The position numbers and the translations under genes were made by a program. A stretch of DNA of 64,000 bases, from assembly GCA_004794785.1 (NCBI GenBank), contig SJOL01007097.1, positions 615,112 to 679,111 of the forward strand, written 5' to 3'. Source of the stretch: Opisthorchis felineus (Eukaryota; Platyhelminthes; Trematoda; Opisthorchiida; Opisthorchiidae). Shown piece after piece: positions 1-12,057 of the stretch; position 1 is the first letter of the stretch; each line of letters begins with the position of its first letter. The notes beneath the pieces were generated by a model. That model was not told where the DNA came from. It did no database searches and was given only the letters and a program-made list of their open reading frames with translations.

Positions 1-1183
1 CACATTTACTTGGATCAAAATAATCCCTACTAGGTAATGAGCGTATAATGATTATCCTTGTGCGCCGAAATCGCCTTAGACTTGTAGACATTTCAGTTAG
101 TTTAGTGCGAAGAGCCTCCGTTGTGTGTTGAGTCAAACCAGTAAATTTCCCGTCAGGTGTAAATGTGTGTATTGTCCAAGGATAATGCACATCTCATGGT
201 GAACAAGGTAAAAAAATTATTAGAAAAACCTTGCTGACATGGGTAACAAATATTTGAGCTCAAATTCGGTTTAAGCTGTTCGTATTCAACCATGGGAACC
301 GATATACCTCGATGCAGGTGTCACGAACTTCCGAAGCGGTAACGAAATAACAATCCATATGTCAGAACCGGAGGTTAGTCCATAAAACCAGCAAGCTTGA
401 CCACTCAGGGTGCTGCTTACTTCAAATACCCTCACTCCCACGTTCTTACACACAAATCTCCGTTGTCATCTTCTGAAAGTGACCCCCATAAAAACTTTTA
501 ATATCCATATCAACGCGTAGAATGCATTGTAGTCAGCGCCCCTTATATGAAGTGGTTGATGTTGTGGGCACTACTGCTGTCCTATTCTCTAATGTTTTCA
601 GTCTGAACTTCTCCTGGCAGAATTTTCTGCATCCGCCTCTGATTGATGAATTTATCGACGAAAATATGCTTTGCTCATTGCCTTCAACAAAGTTGGTTTT
701 TTCATTAACAGTTGTATTTTTCTGCATCTGTGTTCTTACTCTGCCTGCATGTTCAACTCATATCACCAACAGAACGGTATTTTCATATTCCTTTCTTGTC
801 TGCCGGAACTCTAGTTTGGTGTTTAGGATCTGACATCGACTATACCTGATCAGGTACATCGTGACATCCTGAACTTGAAGATGGGCAGTGGAACCAAGAC
901 CACGCTGTTGAAGTGTACTATATATTCACCGGTGTTCGTGGGTTCCTCGTGATCGATTGCCCCACTTTCTTTGTCCCGGCATTTACCTTTTGTTGATCAC
1001 AAACCGACGGTTGCTATCCGCTTACGGGAAATGACTGTTGTTTACCTCAGGCACTGCAGTAAACATAACGTGCTCAACGAAACGGGGTGCCATTATTTCA
1101 AAGGTTTCGCACTTACTCCTTTGAGCGGGTCACAATTGTCGGTATTGTTCGGTTTGGTAAACACCGCTATTTGAACATCGAAG
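1..1183. other. intergenic, nothing supported
   Basis: No repeat or RNA gene recognised. An ATG-initiated open frame of 103 codons (522-833, plus) has one hydrophobic stretch near residues 58-76, but no splice signals or recognisable family; it is within chance length for this amount of DNA. Confidence 0.5.
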
Positions 1184-1192
1184 TATAAAATA
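1184..1192 (+). promoter_or_regulatory. TATA-like box
   Basis: TATAAAATA lies 36 nt before the first ATG (1228) of the two-exon gene model and 66 nt before a second in-frame ATG (1258) that has a better context (A at -3, G at +4). Position and sequence fit a core promoter; AT-rich DNA makes a chance match possible. Confidence 0.35.
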
Positions 1193-1227
1193 TAAGCTTT
1201 TAAATAGATTGATTAAATGTACGCTAG

Positions 1228-2019
1228 ATGGTCAATAAAAACCCGTGGAAGTTGAAAATGGCACCCGGCACTGTACCACACGATGCAGCAAAGTCCGAGA
1301 ATGAAGACAGTTTTCATAATACTGAACAAGAGTTTCTGCTGCCACAGAGCAAAGCGGAAATTTCTGAAAGGCTTTTAAACGGTGTTTACATCCAGGTATG
1401 TGGATTCAGCATCTATGACATGCTTTTGAATGAAGCTAGACCCAACCATTGAGATATGAGAATGGCATGGCATACACTTGTCCCATTGACGGGAAACCTC
1501 CAGTAAGCGATTTACTCATCAGAGCAAAAAATCTTCTGAGTCCTTGAGCGTTAACATTGAGAGCTAACATTCCAGGACTCATTGAGTGACTTTTAACTTC
1601 TTGTACATGAAGTTGGTTTCAATTACATCACTGCAAGCTGACCATACCTACAGGCACCACTTCCAAACCCAGCCCCAAGGCAAGTGGCCAGTGTAAATAA
1701 AACACATCCAAAAGCCAGTCGTCTCAATTCCTTTCAAATCCGTGGTCAAATTTATTATGGTTGTCCACAACAAGTCACGGGTCCAGGTGCTTCCAACAGA
1801 TCCAGTGATTTAGAAAGAGTTAAGCTGATTTCCATTGGCCCGGGTGCTATCATGGATCAAGGAACTTACGATAATGCTGATGATGATGTTTTAAGCAGAT
1901 CTTGGAGGCCGAATTGTCATATAGTGGATGCCACAGACGTTGGTCTGAACACGGCCAACAAACGTGGTGCGTCATTGGAACCAGAAGTGGATGGTTGTGA
2001 CACTGTTCCCAAAAAGTAA
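1228..2019 (+). CDS. candidate two-exon gene, unknown protein
   Basis: Exon 1 is 1228-1395 and exon 2 is 1654-2019, giving 177 residues. The 258-nt intron is phase 0, with donor CAG|GTATGT and acceptor ACCTACAG|GC. A TAG stop directly precedes the first ATG in frame, so translation starts at 1228 or at the stronger-context ATG at 1258 (residue 11). The predicted protein is hydrophilic, without signal peptide or membrane segment; the second exon starts with a Pro-rich stretch (residues 57-64), then is rich in Asp, Asn and Ser. No known domain is recognised. A TATA-like box lies upstream and AATAAA overlaps the stop codon. An alternative is that exon 2 ends at a weak GTAATA donor at 2016 and continues elsewhere. 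This is the most complete gene model in the window, but it rests only on signals and open frame. Confidence 0.4.
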
Positions 2020-2023
2020 TAAA
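2018..2023 (+). terminator. AATAAA poly(A) signal overlapping the stop codon
   Basis: The TAA stop of the two-exon gene runs into AATAAA (TAATAAA at 2017-2023). If used, the 3' UTR would be very short. It could also be chance if the exon is spliced onward. Confidence 0.3.
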
Positions 2024-4850
2024 CGGCAGGTTTAAGTGTTGCTAACATGCCCGCTGGGTCAGAAGAGGTTAAAGTGATTCACAGTTGCCTAGTTTTCAGG
2101 GCGTACCATATACCTTATTATGCCCTGCCTTCTCGCTTGCTTTTGCCGCTGCCTACTTAATCGTATTACAGCCGTTTATGATCATATCAACCGGCTGAAA
2201 TCTAATTTCGAGGAAGCTAGTTTAATTTTTCACACAGTCTACATGAAGCTTCGTAAGAAAGGATGAATTTTGGACAGTCAAGAAACTACTGAAAATGTTT
2301 ATTACCGGGTTGTGTTGCATCGCGCCCGACGAAAGAGTCGCAGACAACCTACTGTTGAGCATATTCAGATGTCCATTTCGTTTGACATTATGAGCATGGC
2401 CAAGTAGTGCGCACATTACGACAAACGAGGAATGTGAATAAAAAACTGACGGTGAACTGTTTTCATACGGAAAAGAACGTTTTTTGTGACTGCGCGTCCA
2501 TCTATTCAGCTTGGAGATGCTAATTTGCTGATCCTATTTCCAAACGACTGTGCTTTCTCGCATTCATCCGATGCAGGAATAATCTATTTCGTAAAAGCGG
2601 ACTACTTGGGGCAACTTTTGCGTCACATTTTCTGTTTGGTTAAAAGCAGCTTCAACCCAACCGCGTCGGCAGATTGTTGTCGCATACTTTCTTTCAATGA
2701 TACATTTAGCAGACGCCAGTTTATAAATCTGGAACGCTTGAAAGAATCTGTTTATTGAGACCAAGGGCAGACATTTCCGGGAACCATTGCTTTGATGCAC
2801 TTTTCAGGCTCGAAAGCCCTGGCGCTTCCCTCACCAACTCTGAGACCACTGAGATGGAACTGCTTTCAATGGGTTGAACACTGTGAAGGTTTTTCAGTCT
2901 TATAGTGCATGATTTGTTAGATAATTACTTCAGATCCGTGGAATTCCAGAAAGAAAATAAGCTCAAATGATGGCAGTAACACCAACGAGAGCGCTCACGA
3001 GCGGATGCAAAGCTGCTTCAATGTGTCACATTTCTAGCGTTTGGCAATCAGAAGTAAAATAGTCGTGTCACGTGTTTTTAGATGCAAAGGCCCACTAAAA
3101 TTATATAACCGCTTTCTGCATGTCAGTACTTTTCAGTTAAGGCCAAAGAAATATATCCCAAGGGAAAACTGAAGAGATCCTGAGAGTGTAGACTTCAGAT
3201 GTGAAGATGCGGAATGTTGACCATTCGTCCAATTCGTCGGGTGTTTGAATTATGCGATATTAGTCCCTACCAAATTCGTTTGTTTGTCTTTGCGGTTTTG
3301 TTGATTACTGATTAGTGGTCACAAAAAGCACCCGTGCGTTTGGGAGAAACTGCGAATCGCACTTTTTCCTCTTCGGGGCTCACCAGTACAAGTTGGCATT
3401 CTCTACCTGGCGAGTTCTAGCATTGCACGTGAGGACGTTTCCCATTTTTGCCTGCTCAGTACTTCGGTTAGAACGTGCAAGGTTTTTAACTCACTGTCCA
3501 TCTTGATCTGCTCATTTCATACATAGGTGCTTGTCCAGGTTAAAACTGCAGAGAATTCGGTTCGTTATACGTTTATAATAATACCCGGAGAAACAAACGG
3601 ATTATTTGGGGTTTCGGAGGGATGAACGGCCCACGGCTCGACGTGCATAGCCATATAGGCGCAACAGAAAGAATCAGTCTTGGAAAGAATGTTCGATGGA
3701 GTAAGACTTGCACATAGTAGGACGTATTTCTGAAACAAAAGGTCAAAAAATGACTACAAAATAAGAACCCCTCGTTCAATGATCCCCATTTTTTTGAGTT
3801 ACTTTCAACAAGGCATGTAGGTTGTCCTTTTCATACTCTGCCACCTGACCATTTTGAATCGGACATATAGGGCAATTAAAATATCCGGTACCCCATGCTA
3901 AATGCAGGGTGACGCACTGGGTAAAATACAAGGATGGAATGTGACGCAGTATGGAGACAGTGGGTTGCCTCCTAGTTCATATAATGTCAAAGTTTTTAAC
4001 TTTCCAGCCAATGGCACAGAAATGATAGAGCAGTAAATCTTCAAACGGACAATGCTACTCGGGATGCCTTGTTTCATTGCGTACAAAGAGGAAATACATG
4101 TTTGTTAGTCTATAATCAGAAGCATACCAGCCTCCGTAATTTTTGCTGGCTACGGTCGGTACCCATTCACTATATACGAATGAGTTCACCATGTCCTTCC
4201 CAGTGGTACTTTTTATTCGTTTTGCCGGATCTTTACAGTTTTGCCTGGACAACTATATTTTGGCTGTTGTAGACACCTACCTGCTTGTGATAAATAAGTT
4301 TTGATTATTTCGGATATTTTATTGACAAGGCTTTTCATGTAGTAGGAAGGCTCCGTATTGAACGCTTTTAACCGCATTCTGGAAGATTTTCGCTTACTGA
4401 GGGATATCTTGTTGTAGTAAATCTCAGGAACCGTAGATTATTTCATCCAGAGGGTATTATATGGAGCTTGAGCCCTCATGAAAACAAGGCTGAATAAGTG
4501 GGCAAACTGCTGAACATTTTAATTTGGGTTTGTAGTCAATCCCGAGTTGTAAATGATAGATATAAAAAATTCAATCATCCAGATTACAACTTGAGTTCGA
4601 TACGTCACGTTTGATTGAAGGAGTGCCAGATAGCAAACATTATCTGCAAAAAGTATCCATACATACCAGTTTCTGCTATTGTTTCCAAGAAGGTTTCTGT
4701 CTATTCCAGTTTGAAGGGATATTTCGTCCTATAACTGAGTGAGAATCACGGTCCTGCTTGAGACAAACTTTTCTGACGATAACTGTTTGCATTATGTTTG
4801 AGTGTAATAGTTCTTTTGTCCGTGCCCACGTCACTTTTGTCCAAGGGTTT
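2024..4850. other. intergenic, nothing supported
   Basis: Open frames at 2486-2758 (plus) and 2564-2800 (minus) overlap on opposite strands and have no clear splice sites; neither can be preferred. An acceptor-like TTTTCAG at 2092-2098 follows the upstream gene. No repeat recognised. Confidence 0.4.
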
Positions 4851-5022
4851 TCAGGCTCTGACGGATCTCGCTCCAAAAAAATCAGCCCATCAGCGAAATA
4901 ACGAACAACCAGAAGATGCACATAGAAAAACTGGTGAACAAGCAACCAGTGTGTGGAAAACCATCACTCAGTGTCGTATACTCAGGAACAGGTCTGGAAC
5001 AGGATTAGGATGTATAGCCTGA
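4851..5022 (+). CDS. candidate terminal exon, unknown protein
   Basis: A good acceptor (pyrimidine-rich tract ending GGGTTTTCAG) is followed by about 55 open codons ending in TGA at 5020-5022. The peptide is hydrophilic, rich in Gln, Asn, Glu and Lys in its first half. No family recognised, no matching upstream exon identified, and the phase does not fit the gene at 1228-2019. It could be chance. Confidence 0.2.
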
Positions 5023-5742
5023 GAGGTTGCTCGACTCACCATGCAACCGAATTTAACCTTACGTAAGCTTCCCCCCCAACAGATGGTTTGTACGCCAAAT
5101 CTCCATCCCTTCTCACTGTGGCACTGCTCGTGCTATTTGTATAAACATTGATGTGGCCCGGTTTGGTGCAATTAATTTGTCATATTTACTCTGTTCCTGC
5201 TTTTATCTGGACGGCCTTGTAATCTGGAGGATCGCTACTTGAAAGAGTTAGGAATTACTTCATCTTTGTACAGATATGTACAGATGACAAGGATGACTCT
5301 GGGATGTCACAAAACAGCGGACAGAACGATGCATTCTCGCTTTAGCGAATCCCGAGGTTCTGCAGATGGGAGTAAGCTTTTTGTCTGTTGTCCACAGCCT
5401 TTCAAAAAGTAAATTGGATCGAGCTGCCTCATCTGTGTCGAGTGTAAATTATCTGTGGATTTTTCAGTTGCTTTTACCGTCTTTTAATTGACACGCAGTT
5501 ACGGTGTTGACCAAAACCCTAACGGAGTGGCATAGTTAGAACAGATGACCAATAATGCAAGTTCTCTCACTACAACAGACTCATATACGCTTGACGCGGA
5601 CGGACACCTAGTCTGCGTAAGAAGAAAGCAGCAACGGATGATCGGTATTGAGGAAATGACAGCATGATGATGGATAAGATGAAAAAACTGCCTGTTTAAG
5701 CCAAAGAGTGAAGAAAGTTGAGGGTGACAGCGTAACCGGGCA

Positions 5743-5778
<36 letters not shown>

Positions 5779-6697
5779 TCACTTCATACATTCTGACTTT
5801 ACATTCTGACTTCCTAAATAGCAGAAGTCCATATAAAGTCCACGTGAGATTTCTGTAAATATTACGGACAATTTACCGATTTCTGGTCGCCTCGAGACGA
5901 TCAGAGTCGGATGGCCATTCTGTGAGGTTTTGAAACTGAAGTTGATCGATAGTCTACATTGTGGGCAGTAGCCAGTAGTACACAACCCAAAAAATTAAGA
6001 AAGCATGAAACGTAACCTGGATGGATGTGGCATATATAAATCAACTCCATTCTGACACCTCGTTGTACTATATTTACCACACGCAAGACTAGCTTGTCTT
6101 GTTACCTCGCGAAAAAACCCCAGAGAATTTCTGATGCGTTTCCGAACAATATTACCCAGTGTGTAGGCAGGTACTAATTTCGAACCCTTATAAACCTCCC
6201 TATTCACACAGAAGATGTGACTGAACTGTCAGCAAAGCATTAGATAGTAGAATAGGCGATCTATTCACATTTTCTGGGTGACTTCTCTATAGGTACCTAC
6301 ATCTGGTTTCTCACACGATACTTACGCCTCGACTGGCCGCATTCAAGCACTTTCTGCTTAGCATTCCACAATCAAATCCCAAAACTGCCCTATTCCTAAT
6401 AACAGCACGCTCATTTGTTGTGTGGTCTCAAGCGAGATGCACGTATGATGCAGATTTGTCTAGATGTTTATTCAACCTTTTTACGGGGTATTAACAATGG
6501 ACCGGCACTTCGGGTTGACTGATAATCCATCACGAGAATTAGATAATGAATGCCTGATCCGGATCAACTATCGTTGTGGAGTTGTCGAACAATCTCTCCA
6601 CTCTGTCGCATCAGAACTCAGTTTCGAAAGCGTTCTGGTGTCAAAACGCACATGTACCTACAACCCATCATTTTAAGCGCATAATGCCTCAGTAAAT
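5023..6697. other. intergenic with an AT microsatellite
   Basis: Apart from the TA run at 5746-5776 nothing is supported. A short direct repeat (GTACAGAT twice) lies near 5272-5286. Confidence 0.5.
5746..5776. repeat. (TA)n microsatellite
   Basis: About 15 uninterrupted TA dinucleotides, 31 nt, at the boundary of otherwise unremarkable sequence. Confidence 0.95.
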
Positions 6698-7069
6698 CTA
6701 GCCTGTCACCATAATGTTCGTCCAACTTGGAAACCGTTTAAGGTCAGGATTTGCCATTTCGTTGCGCCTCCACTCTGCTTCTGACCATGACGTTAGCTCC
6801 TTCTTGTCGTCTGCACTCCACGCTTTAAAAGAAGAGTGGTAAGCGCATTTGGCACAAACATTTATAGGAGTGACCACTTGGTTTTTCGTCCACTTCCATA
6901 CTTTTTTAGCTTGGTTTGGACTGTCCCAACCTTCTAGTTGTTGTACTAAAACGAATGCCATGCGAATATTCCCGTATGCAGACTGGCGTAGAGTGTCTGC
7001 ACTTCCATTCTCGCCCCAATGAAGTCCTCTTCGGACTGTTTTCTTCCTTTTTCCTTGTGGTAGTAACAA
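6698..7069 (-). CDS. open frame of 123 codons, unknown
   Basis: A stop-free minus-strand frame; the first ATG encodes residue 37 of the open stretch. The translation is rich in Trp (seven or more), Lys and Ala, and has one CxxC pair near residue 72. No domain recognised and no strong donor at its end. The opposite strand also has an open frame over part of it, so one of the two is a shadow. It may be an exon, a retroelement remnant or chance. Confidence 0.2.
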   Translation of the reverse strand: MLLPQGKRKKTVRRGLHWGENGSADTLRQSAYGNIRMAFVLVQQLEGWDSPNQAKKVWKWTKNQVVTPINVCAKCAYHSSFKAWSADDKKELTSWSEAEWRRNEMANPDLKRFPSWTNIMVTG

Positions 7070-9265
7070 CTTTCTGTAAGTTTCAGTGGACTGAGACCAA
7101 ATTATATGTATTTACACGGTTGTTGTCGTCATCAGACCAGGTGTCCGACAGAAGTGCATGACAGAAAGCATGCAGAAACCCCGGGTCGATATCCCGCTAC
7201 TCGCCGTTAGTTTACTCCCCTTTTTCATGAACAAACAGATTTGGTAATGTTGTCCTTTAATCCAGTTCACATTTTCGCCTATTGCTATCAGCTTATTCAA
7301 AAGAAGTATAACTTACAGCTTGCTATGTAGTGTGCACCTCGGCAGTTGATTTTCATTGTGAGCCATACAATGATTTTCATGAATATATCACCTTCCTAAA
7401 GTAGTATAATTGCAGGTAGGTCAAACACATAATTGTATAAATTCGTCGATCGCGTAAATTCAAATTGTTGAATTTATGATACAGGGATAAAGAAATAAGT
7501 CCTTTACTGTGTATATATGAGTTCAAATTTCACTCAACTTAGAGGGATCGTCGTTTCCGTTTTGCTGTCTATCAGCCAGAAAATCCCAATGTGTCGAGCA
7601 TGTTCAGGGCTTTATCTCTACCAGTAGTCTTAGCTAACATTTTAGGCCTGACCGAGTGAACTGACGGGCGGTTTCGGATTTGACTTGTCTGGCAAGCTAA
7701 TTGCCAAGCCAAAGAAAAACAATGTCGATCGATGCAAGTGCGCACGTGTGTGTCCACAGACGATTGGCCCAACTGACTGATGCTAATACCATATAGGATG
7801 AACAACATTTGACGACGATATTGCTGAACTTCGATCCAAACACGGAGAAAGTGCACTGGGTTTTGGGTGGGAAATTTTCCCTGCGGAATGTTCCCGAAAA
7901 TAGCATGAATCTAGCGTTCCATTTGAGTGTGGGTGTGTGGATGTGGGTTTTGCATACCGAATTCCTGAGTTATCGATCCAATCGTACGGTTTATGAACTG
8001 TCATGAATCACCTCTGTCTGTCTAGTTAACATCCACCTGGTACCGTCACAGGTAAATTTCCCAAAACCGAACATAAATTCAGAGGTTTATAACCAGGATA
8101 GACCATCGATTGTAGACCTGAATTTGATATAGGTAGCGGTGGTCCAAAGAACTCCAACCCGAGGTGTCGAGTACATGGTTACTTCGGAAAAAATTAAACA
8201 AGTTGCTTATAGACATCACATGTTACCCTTCTCAAAGCGAGTGGTTTCCGCGAATGCGGAGTAAAGAGAAAGTGCCAGTCTGTATGTGCAACCTAGACTT
8301 TTTCCCTAGGCGTTTCCCACCACTAAATGCTGCACTGCGTCATTGTTCTCTCCCAAAAAGCAAGTTATCGGCCAGGTTATTGACATTCGATTCTCTGATG
8401 GCGTTTTATTGAAAGTGAGTTGATCCAGTATTCAGTTAATCAATTAATAGTTCAGTATGCTTCTACGTAGGTCCTCTTCTACTCTCTTCTTTTTGTTTAG
8501 CAATGAAAACGGAATTCGGACAGTAGCGAAGGTCTTAGGGGATTGGACAAAGCGGTTGCAGGTACACACGCCAGGATTCAATGGTTTAGTGGGGATAGCC
8601 TTCACTATGAGCATTTTGTGGAAGTGAGCAGATTTCGTTTGGTTTACTTGGACTTCTGCTCCACAACTGGTTGGTCTTTGATTCAATATCAGATCGTCAT
8701 CTGGCTTACGTACATCACTGCGTGCATCCCAAAATTAGGTCGACCAATGAGTGATTTTTTCAAGTAATTGGCCGGTACAATCCTGTATGAGCAAAACTAA
8801 TTATCTGTCTCAAGTCCATTGCACTCCATCGAACATTAGTTTTCATATGTGGACATGATTTTTTGTGAACAGGGTATTTAAAATGGGTAAACAGCTTCTT
8901 CTTATGCAAACAGGAACTCCTTACAAGTGCTCTTCTGCTCGCGTGGTGTGTCCGATTAACTGATACTCTTAAAAACACCTATCTGTTCAAGGGTTTTGTA
9001 CTGTAACTTGAAGGGTTGGTGAATTACCAACTTGATGAGCTGAAGGCCAACACAATACAGTTTTGAGAAGTTGAAGACCGTTTAATTGAGAAATAGATAG
9101 AAAGAAGATCACTAAACTAAACGGAACAGGATGAATTGAATTAGAGGTAATGAATGGAAACACGGTTGATCACATTGATGAACCGCTTGTCTTGGATGAG
9201 TGCTAAAGGGGTCCCTCACAAAACGGATGGTCTCGGGCTTGGGTTTCTCTAGAGGTTCGTGAGGC
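7070..9265. other. intergenic, nothing supported
   Basis: Several overlapping short frames on both strands (7572-8006, 8164-8412, 8444-8767), none with convincing splice sites or family resemblance. No repeats recognised. Confidence 0.45.
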
Positions 9266-9314
9266 GGACACTGCTGATGGTTCCCGGTAAGAATGAAACA
9301 GCTGTGCAGTGTTC
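9266..9314 (+). ncRNA. hammerhead ribozyme-like fold, mutated core
   Basis: Helix I: 9266-9273 (GGACACTG) pairs with 9307-9314 (CAGTGTTC), eight pairs with one G-T wobble. Core box CTGATGG at 9274-9280 (last A changed to G). Stem II is weak: 9280-9283 with 9291-9294 around a CCGGTAA loop. GAA at 9295-9297. Stem III is the perfect palindrome ACAGCTGT at 9298-9305. The cleavage position (9306) is G, which is not cleavable in known hammerheads. It closely parallels the motif at 30781-30825, including similar 3' flank. Clearly the right architecture; predicted inactive. Confidence 0.6.
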
Positions 9315-9868
9315 TTCCCCTTTTCGGCACAGATTTACTTCACTTTCGGAATGATATTATAAATCAAATTTTCTACGCTACCCTCTTACAAAGTGTGGCA
9401 GATTTTCAAGCGGTACGAAAAAGCTATACGTCCAGCATTCTCCCTCTAATGAACTACGACATCGCAGCACTTAATTTATTATTTTCCGCATGTATCCAGA
9501 TCACTCAAAGCATATTGTCCCCACCCCCCACGCATATAACTAATTTAACTTTGGGAGAGGATTTTATACTTGTCCGAAGTGACCATAAAAAACAATTGTT
9601 TTGACGTTTATATGTCAATATCCGGCTTCTTTGTGACCTCTTGGTAGTAAAATTGTTAGTCGGTGACACTGGTAATTAATTTTGGGCGTTAAAGGAATAT
9701 CGACTTGTTTTACGGAGGTCATCTAATCAGAAGAGCGGCCGGATCCGAAGTGACTGCTTATGAACCATAATTTGTTAATTATCGTCATAATCCCTGGTTG
9801 TAAACATTGTACAGCCTGTTCACTAGTTTTAGCCGACATCCTTCTTGTTTTGAGAAATCAGAATACAG

Positions 9869-10460
9869 TCACGCACTGGAGGTGGAGGCGTATATCTTTG
9901 AAAGATGAGTCCAAGTATAGCCATGGATATTTAGCATCGACAGGGGGTCCGGATGTGGGAGGAATGCGCTAAGGGTGGTAGCTCTAATGCATGCTTGCCA
10001 CTGGGTTTGTAACTTGCTCCTGTCTCTTAGGTTCTCCAACTTTCCAAGAAAGTGGCAAAATAGGTGAGATTGTGCCGACTGCAACAGCAGCTCATAATAG
10101 TGTGTGCCATTTGGCAAACTTCTACAATACCTATTTGACGCTGTAACAACACTCCCGCAATGCTGCGAGTCCGTCGACAGTTGATGAGATTTTTCAAAGT
10201 CTTCATGTCGCAGTGGCCAGGTCTCTTATCCATACAAGGCTCATTGCATTGTCGCCAAGTCGACCCTTGGTAAACAAGCGGATGTTGTGTCTGCGACACA
10301 GATGATGCAAGCTGACAGAAGCTGTCTTTGCTTGCCCTATTCGGGTTACAAGATCGATTGTAGCTAAACTACCATAACAGGTACACCTAGCCAAGTAAAT
10401 GAAATTTTCCACCTTCTTAACTTGCTCAACTCCGAGTATGAGGGTTGCGTTTGGTCTCAC
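9869..10460 (-). pseudogene. RTE-clade retrotransposon fragment (RT thumb/C-terminal region)
   Basis: Read on the minus strand in three successive frames, the translation follows the typical C-terminal part of RTE-clade reverse transcriptase proteins: a VEQVKKVENFIYL segment like the usual YLGS region, a stretch ending HLCRRHNIRLFTKGRL, then RRTRSIAGVLLQ and a stretch around HTIMSCCCSRHNLTYF that corresponds to the usual RWLGHVLRMP region. The frame changes twice (near 10200-10300 and near 10030-10110), so it is dead. Catalytic motifs upstream are absent. The plus-strand open frame over 10399-10734 is partly a shadow of this fragment. Confidence 0.7.
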
Positions 10461-10734
10461 CCATTTTTACGGCAGCAGCTTACTCTCTTTCATCGTTAAG
10501 TATGCATCTACCCATCAGACAAAAATTTCAAGACTATATGATGTTTTTCAAACTTTTACAAAGAAGACCCCGACGTCTGTTTATTCAGTGTCTGAGACAG
10601 AACCCCCTTGGGAAATTTCAACATTACAGGTATCGCCGCTAGAAAATAAGGCTTTTATGATCATCAATTCGATAGAAAAACCGGATAGAAACCCAGCGAG
10701 ATGGCACACCTGCCTGAAACTAGCTTGTCATTAG

Positions 10735-11786
10735 TTTAAGTTAGACATGCAGCTTCCAAAAGACTTAGCATACAGCGCTTTCAGGGGGGCAAGATTTTAA
10801 TTAGAAAACATTTACTCGACAAGCACGGCTCCACTGCCGGACACTCAGAGGCTTTGAGGGCGGCTTTAGGAGCAGGAACGACCATCAATTTTGGTTGCCC
10901 GAAGAGATTTTGCTGTTCCAGAATCACTTGGGCAACCGGGCTCTTAAATGCGCACCCTCACGTCGGCATGGTTTGCATGGATCCTTTCTTCCCTGTGCTC
11001 AATCAACCAACACGGGATAATACACAAGTTCATCTGGGATTCTGTGGAGAGGAGTAGATCTCCGCTTGCCTGGGCCAAGGAAAGGATGGTATTTGAAGAA
11101 TTTTTCCGAGTAATTAATTCAAGAGTATTTTCTGCAAAGCACTGAGATGATGAACGGTTTTGTTTTGGGGTTCTTTTGCTATCCTCTTTCTTAAAAGTCC
11201 GAATCGCGGGGCAGCGGATGCAAGGCTAATGCAATCTTCTTGGTTTTGGGGCTGGTTTACAAGAAGGAGGTAAGGAATACGTGGCACTCGCCCTGGGGAA
11301 AAATCTTGCATTTTTCTCACTTTCACTGCAGTGAACATTTGACTTTATCCTCACGCTGTCCTGCAATTTAATTGTCCGAAATATGGATAGTTTAAGCTCT
11401 TTACCTGGCCTCTCAACCCTGGCCTTTCTGGGGTGGTTAGAAAGTGGGTAACGGCGTTGCCACCTGACTATGACAGCACCCAAGGCTGATCACCACATCA
11501 AGGTGGTAGTTTCTGCTTGGGACTGCAAATTAGACATCAGGTATTAGCTAACAGTTTATTTAAAATCACTCTTTAGGGTGAACCTTTTGCACCCCGTTCT
11601 TCTGTAAAGTTGCAGCAAATGGAAGGACGTCCACTGGAATTATGATGCAGTCACGCTTCCCATAAAGGGACAACTGCGTAAGGGCTAACTCTGTAGTTAG
11701 AACCTTTGTGCTCATCCCGAAGCATCTGACGTAAGTGGCAGACCATTTCTTACAACATCTCACTTCCAAAATATATTCCTTTCTAG
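10735..11786. other. intergenic, nothing supported
   Basis: Overlapping open frames on both strands around 10854-11483 with no splice support or family match. No repeats recognised. Confidence 0.45.
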
Positions 11787-12057
11787 CGAAATACACTCAT
11801 TTGCAAATCAATTTGGTTTTGCGGGAGACTCATCTGGAACCCAGCTGAATCTCTCTTTTGTGATGTTTTTAAGCAACTAAATGTGCTGCACCAGTCCGCC
11901 TCACGTTTCAGTTGGTACGATATTCGAGATATCGCGATACATTTATGAACGTAATACACTACTCATAAGGTTGCTGAAAACTCTTCGACCCAAGAAGGGC
12001 GAAACCGGTCGTGGGCTGTCGAAGAGTTTTCGGCAACCTTTTGAGTAGTGTATTACG
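11787..12057 (-). repeat. copy of the ~300-bp hammerhead-bearing repeat, ending in a foldback
   Basis: 11787-11895 is the repeat's head in minus orientation (diagnostic TTTGGTTTTGCGGGAGACTC and GCTGAATCTCTC words). It continues through a diverged stretch to the family's tail in minus orientation (11950-11989), then the 3' half of its hammerhead (stem II arm GGGC at 11997-12000, GAA, palindrome ACCGGT at 12004-12009, cleavage-site C at 12010, helix I strand GTGGGC at 12011-12016) and a second tail in plus orientation (12018-12057). The CTGATGA box and 5' helix I strand are missing, replaced by the inverted tail. Confidence 0.75.
11950..12057. repeat. near-perfect inverted repeat, 40-nt arms
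   Basis: Arms 11950-11989 and 12018-12057 are complementary at 38 of 40 positions, separated by 28 nt that contain a half hammerhead. The arms are the tail of the ~300-bp repeat (ending in the CACTACTC / GAGTAGTG word). The transcript would form a long snap-back hairpin. Confidence 0.9.

Noticed and set aside
5272..5286. GTACAGAT direct repeat
   Set aside because: Only two short copies; no larger structure.
7112..7145. CTGATGA on the minus strand near 7137
   Set aside because: No GAAAC box or stem II within the required distance.
10399..10734. Plus-strand open frame of 111 codons
   Set aside because: Its first part lies over the minus-strand RTE fragment, whose family resemblance is clear, so the plus reading is a shadow.
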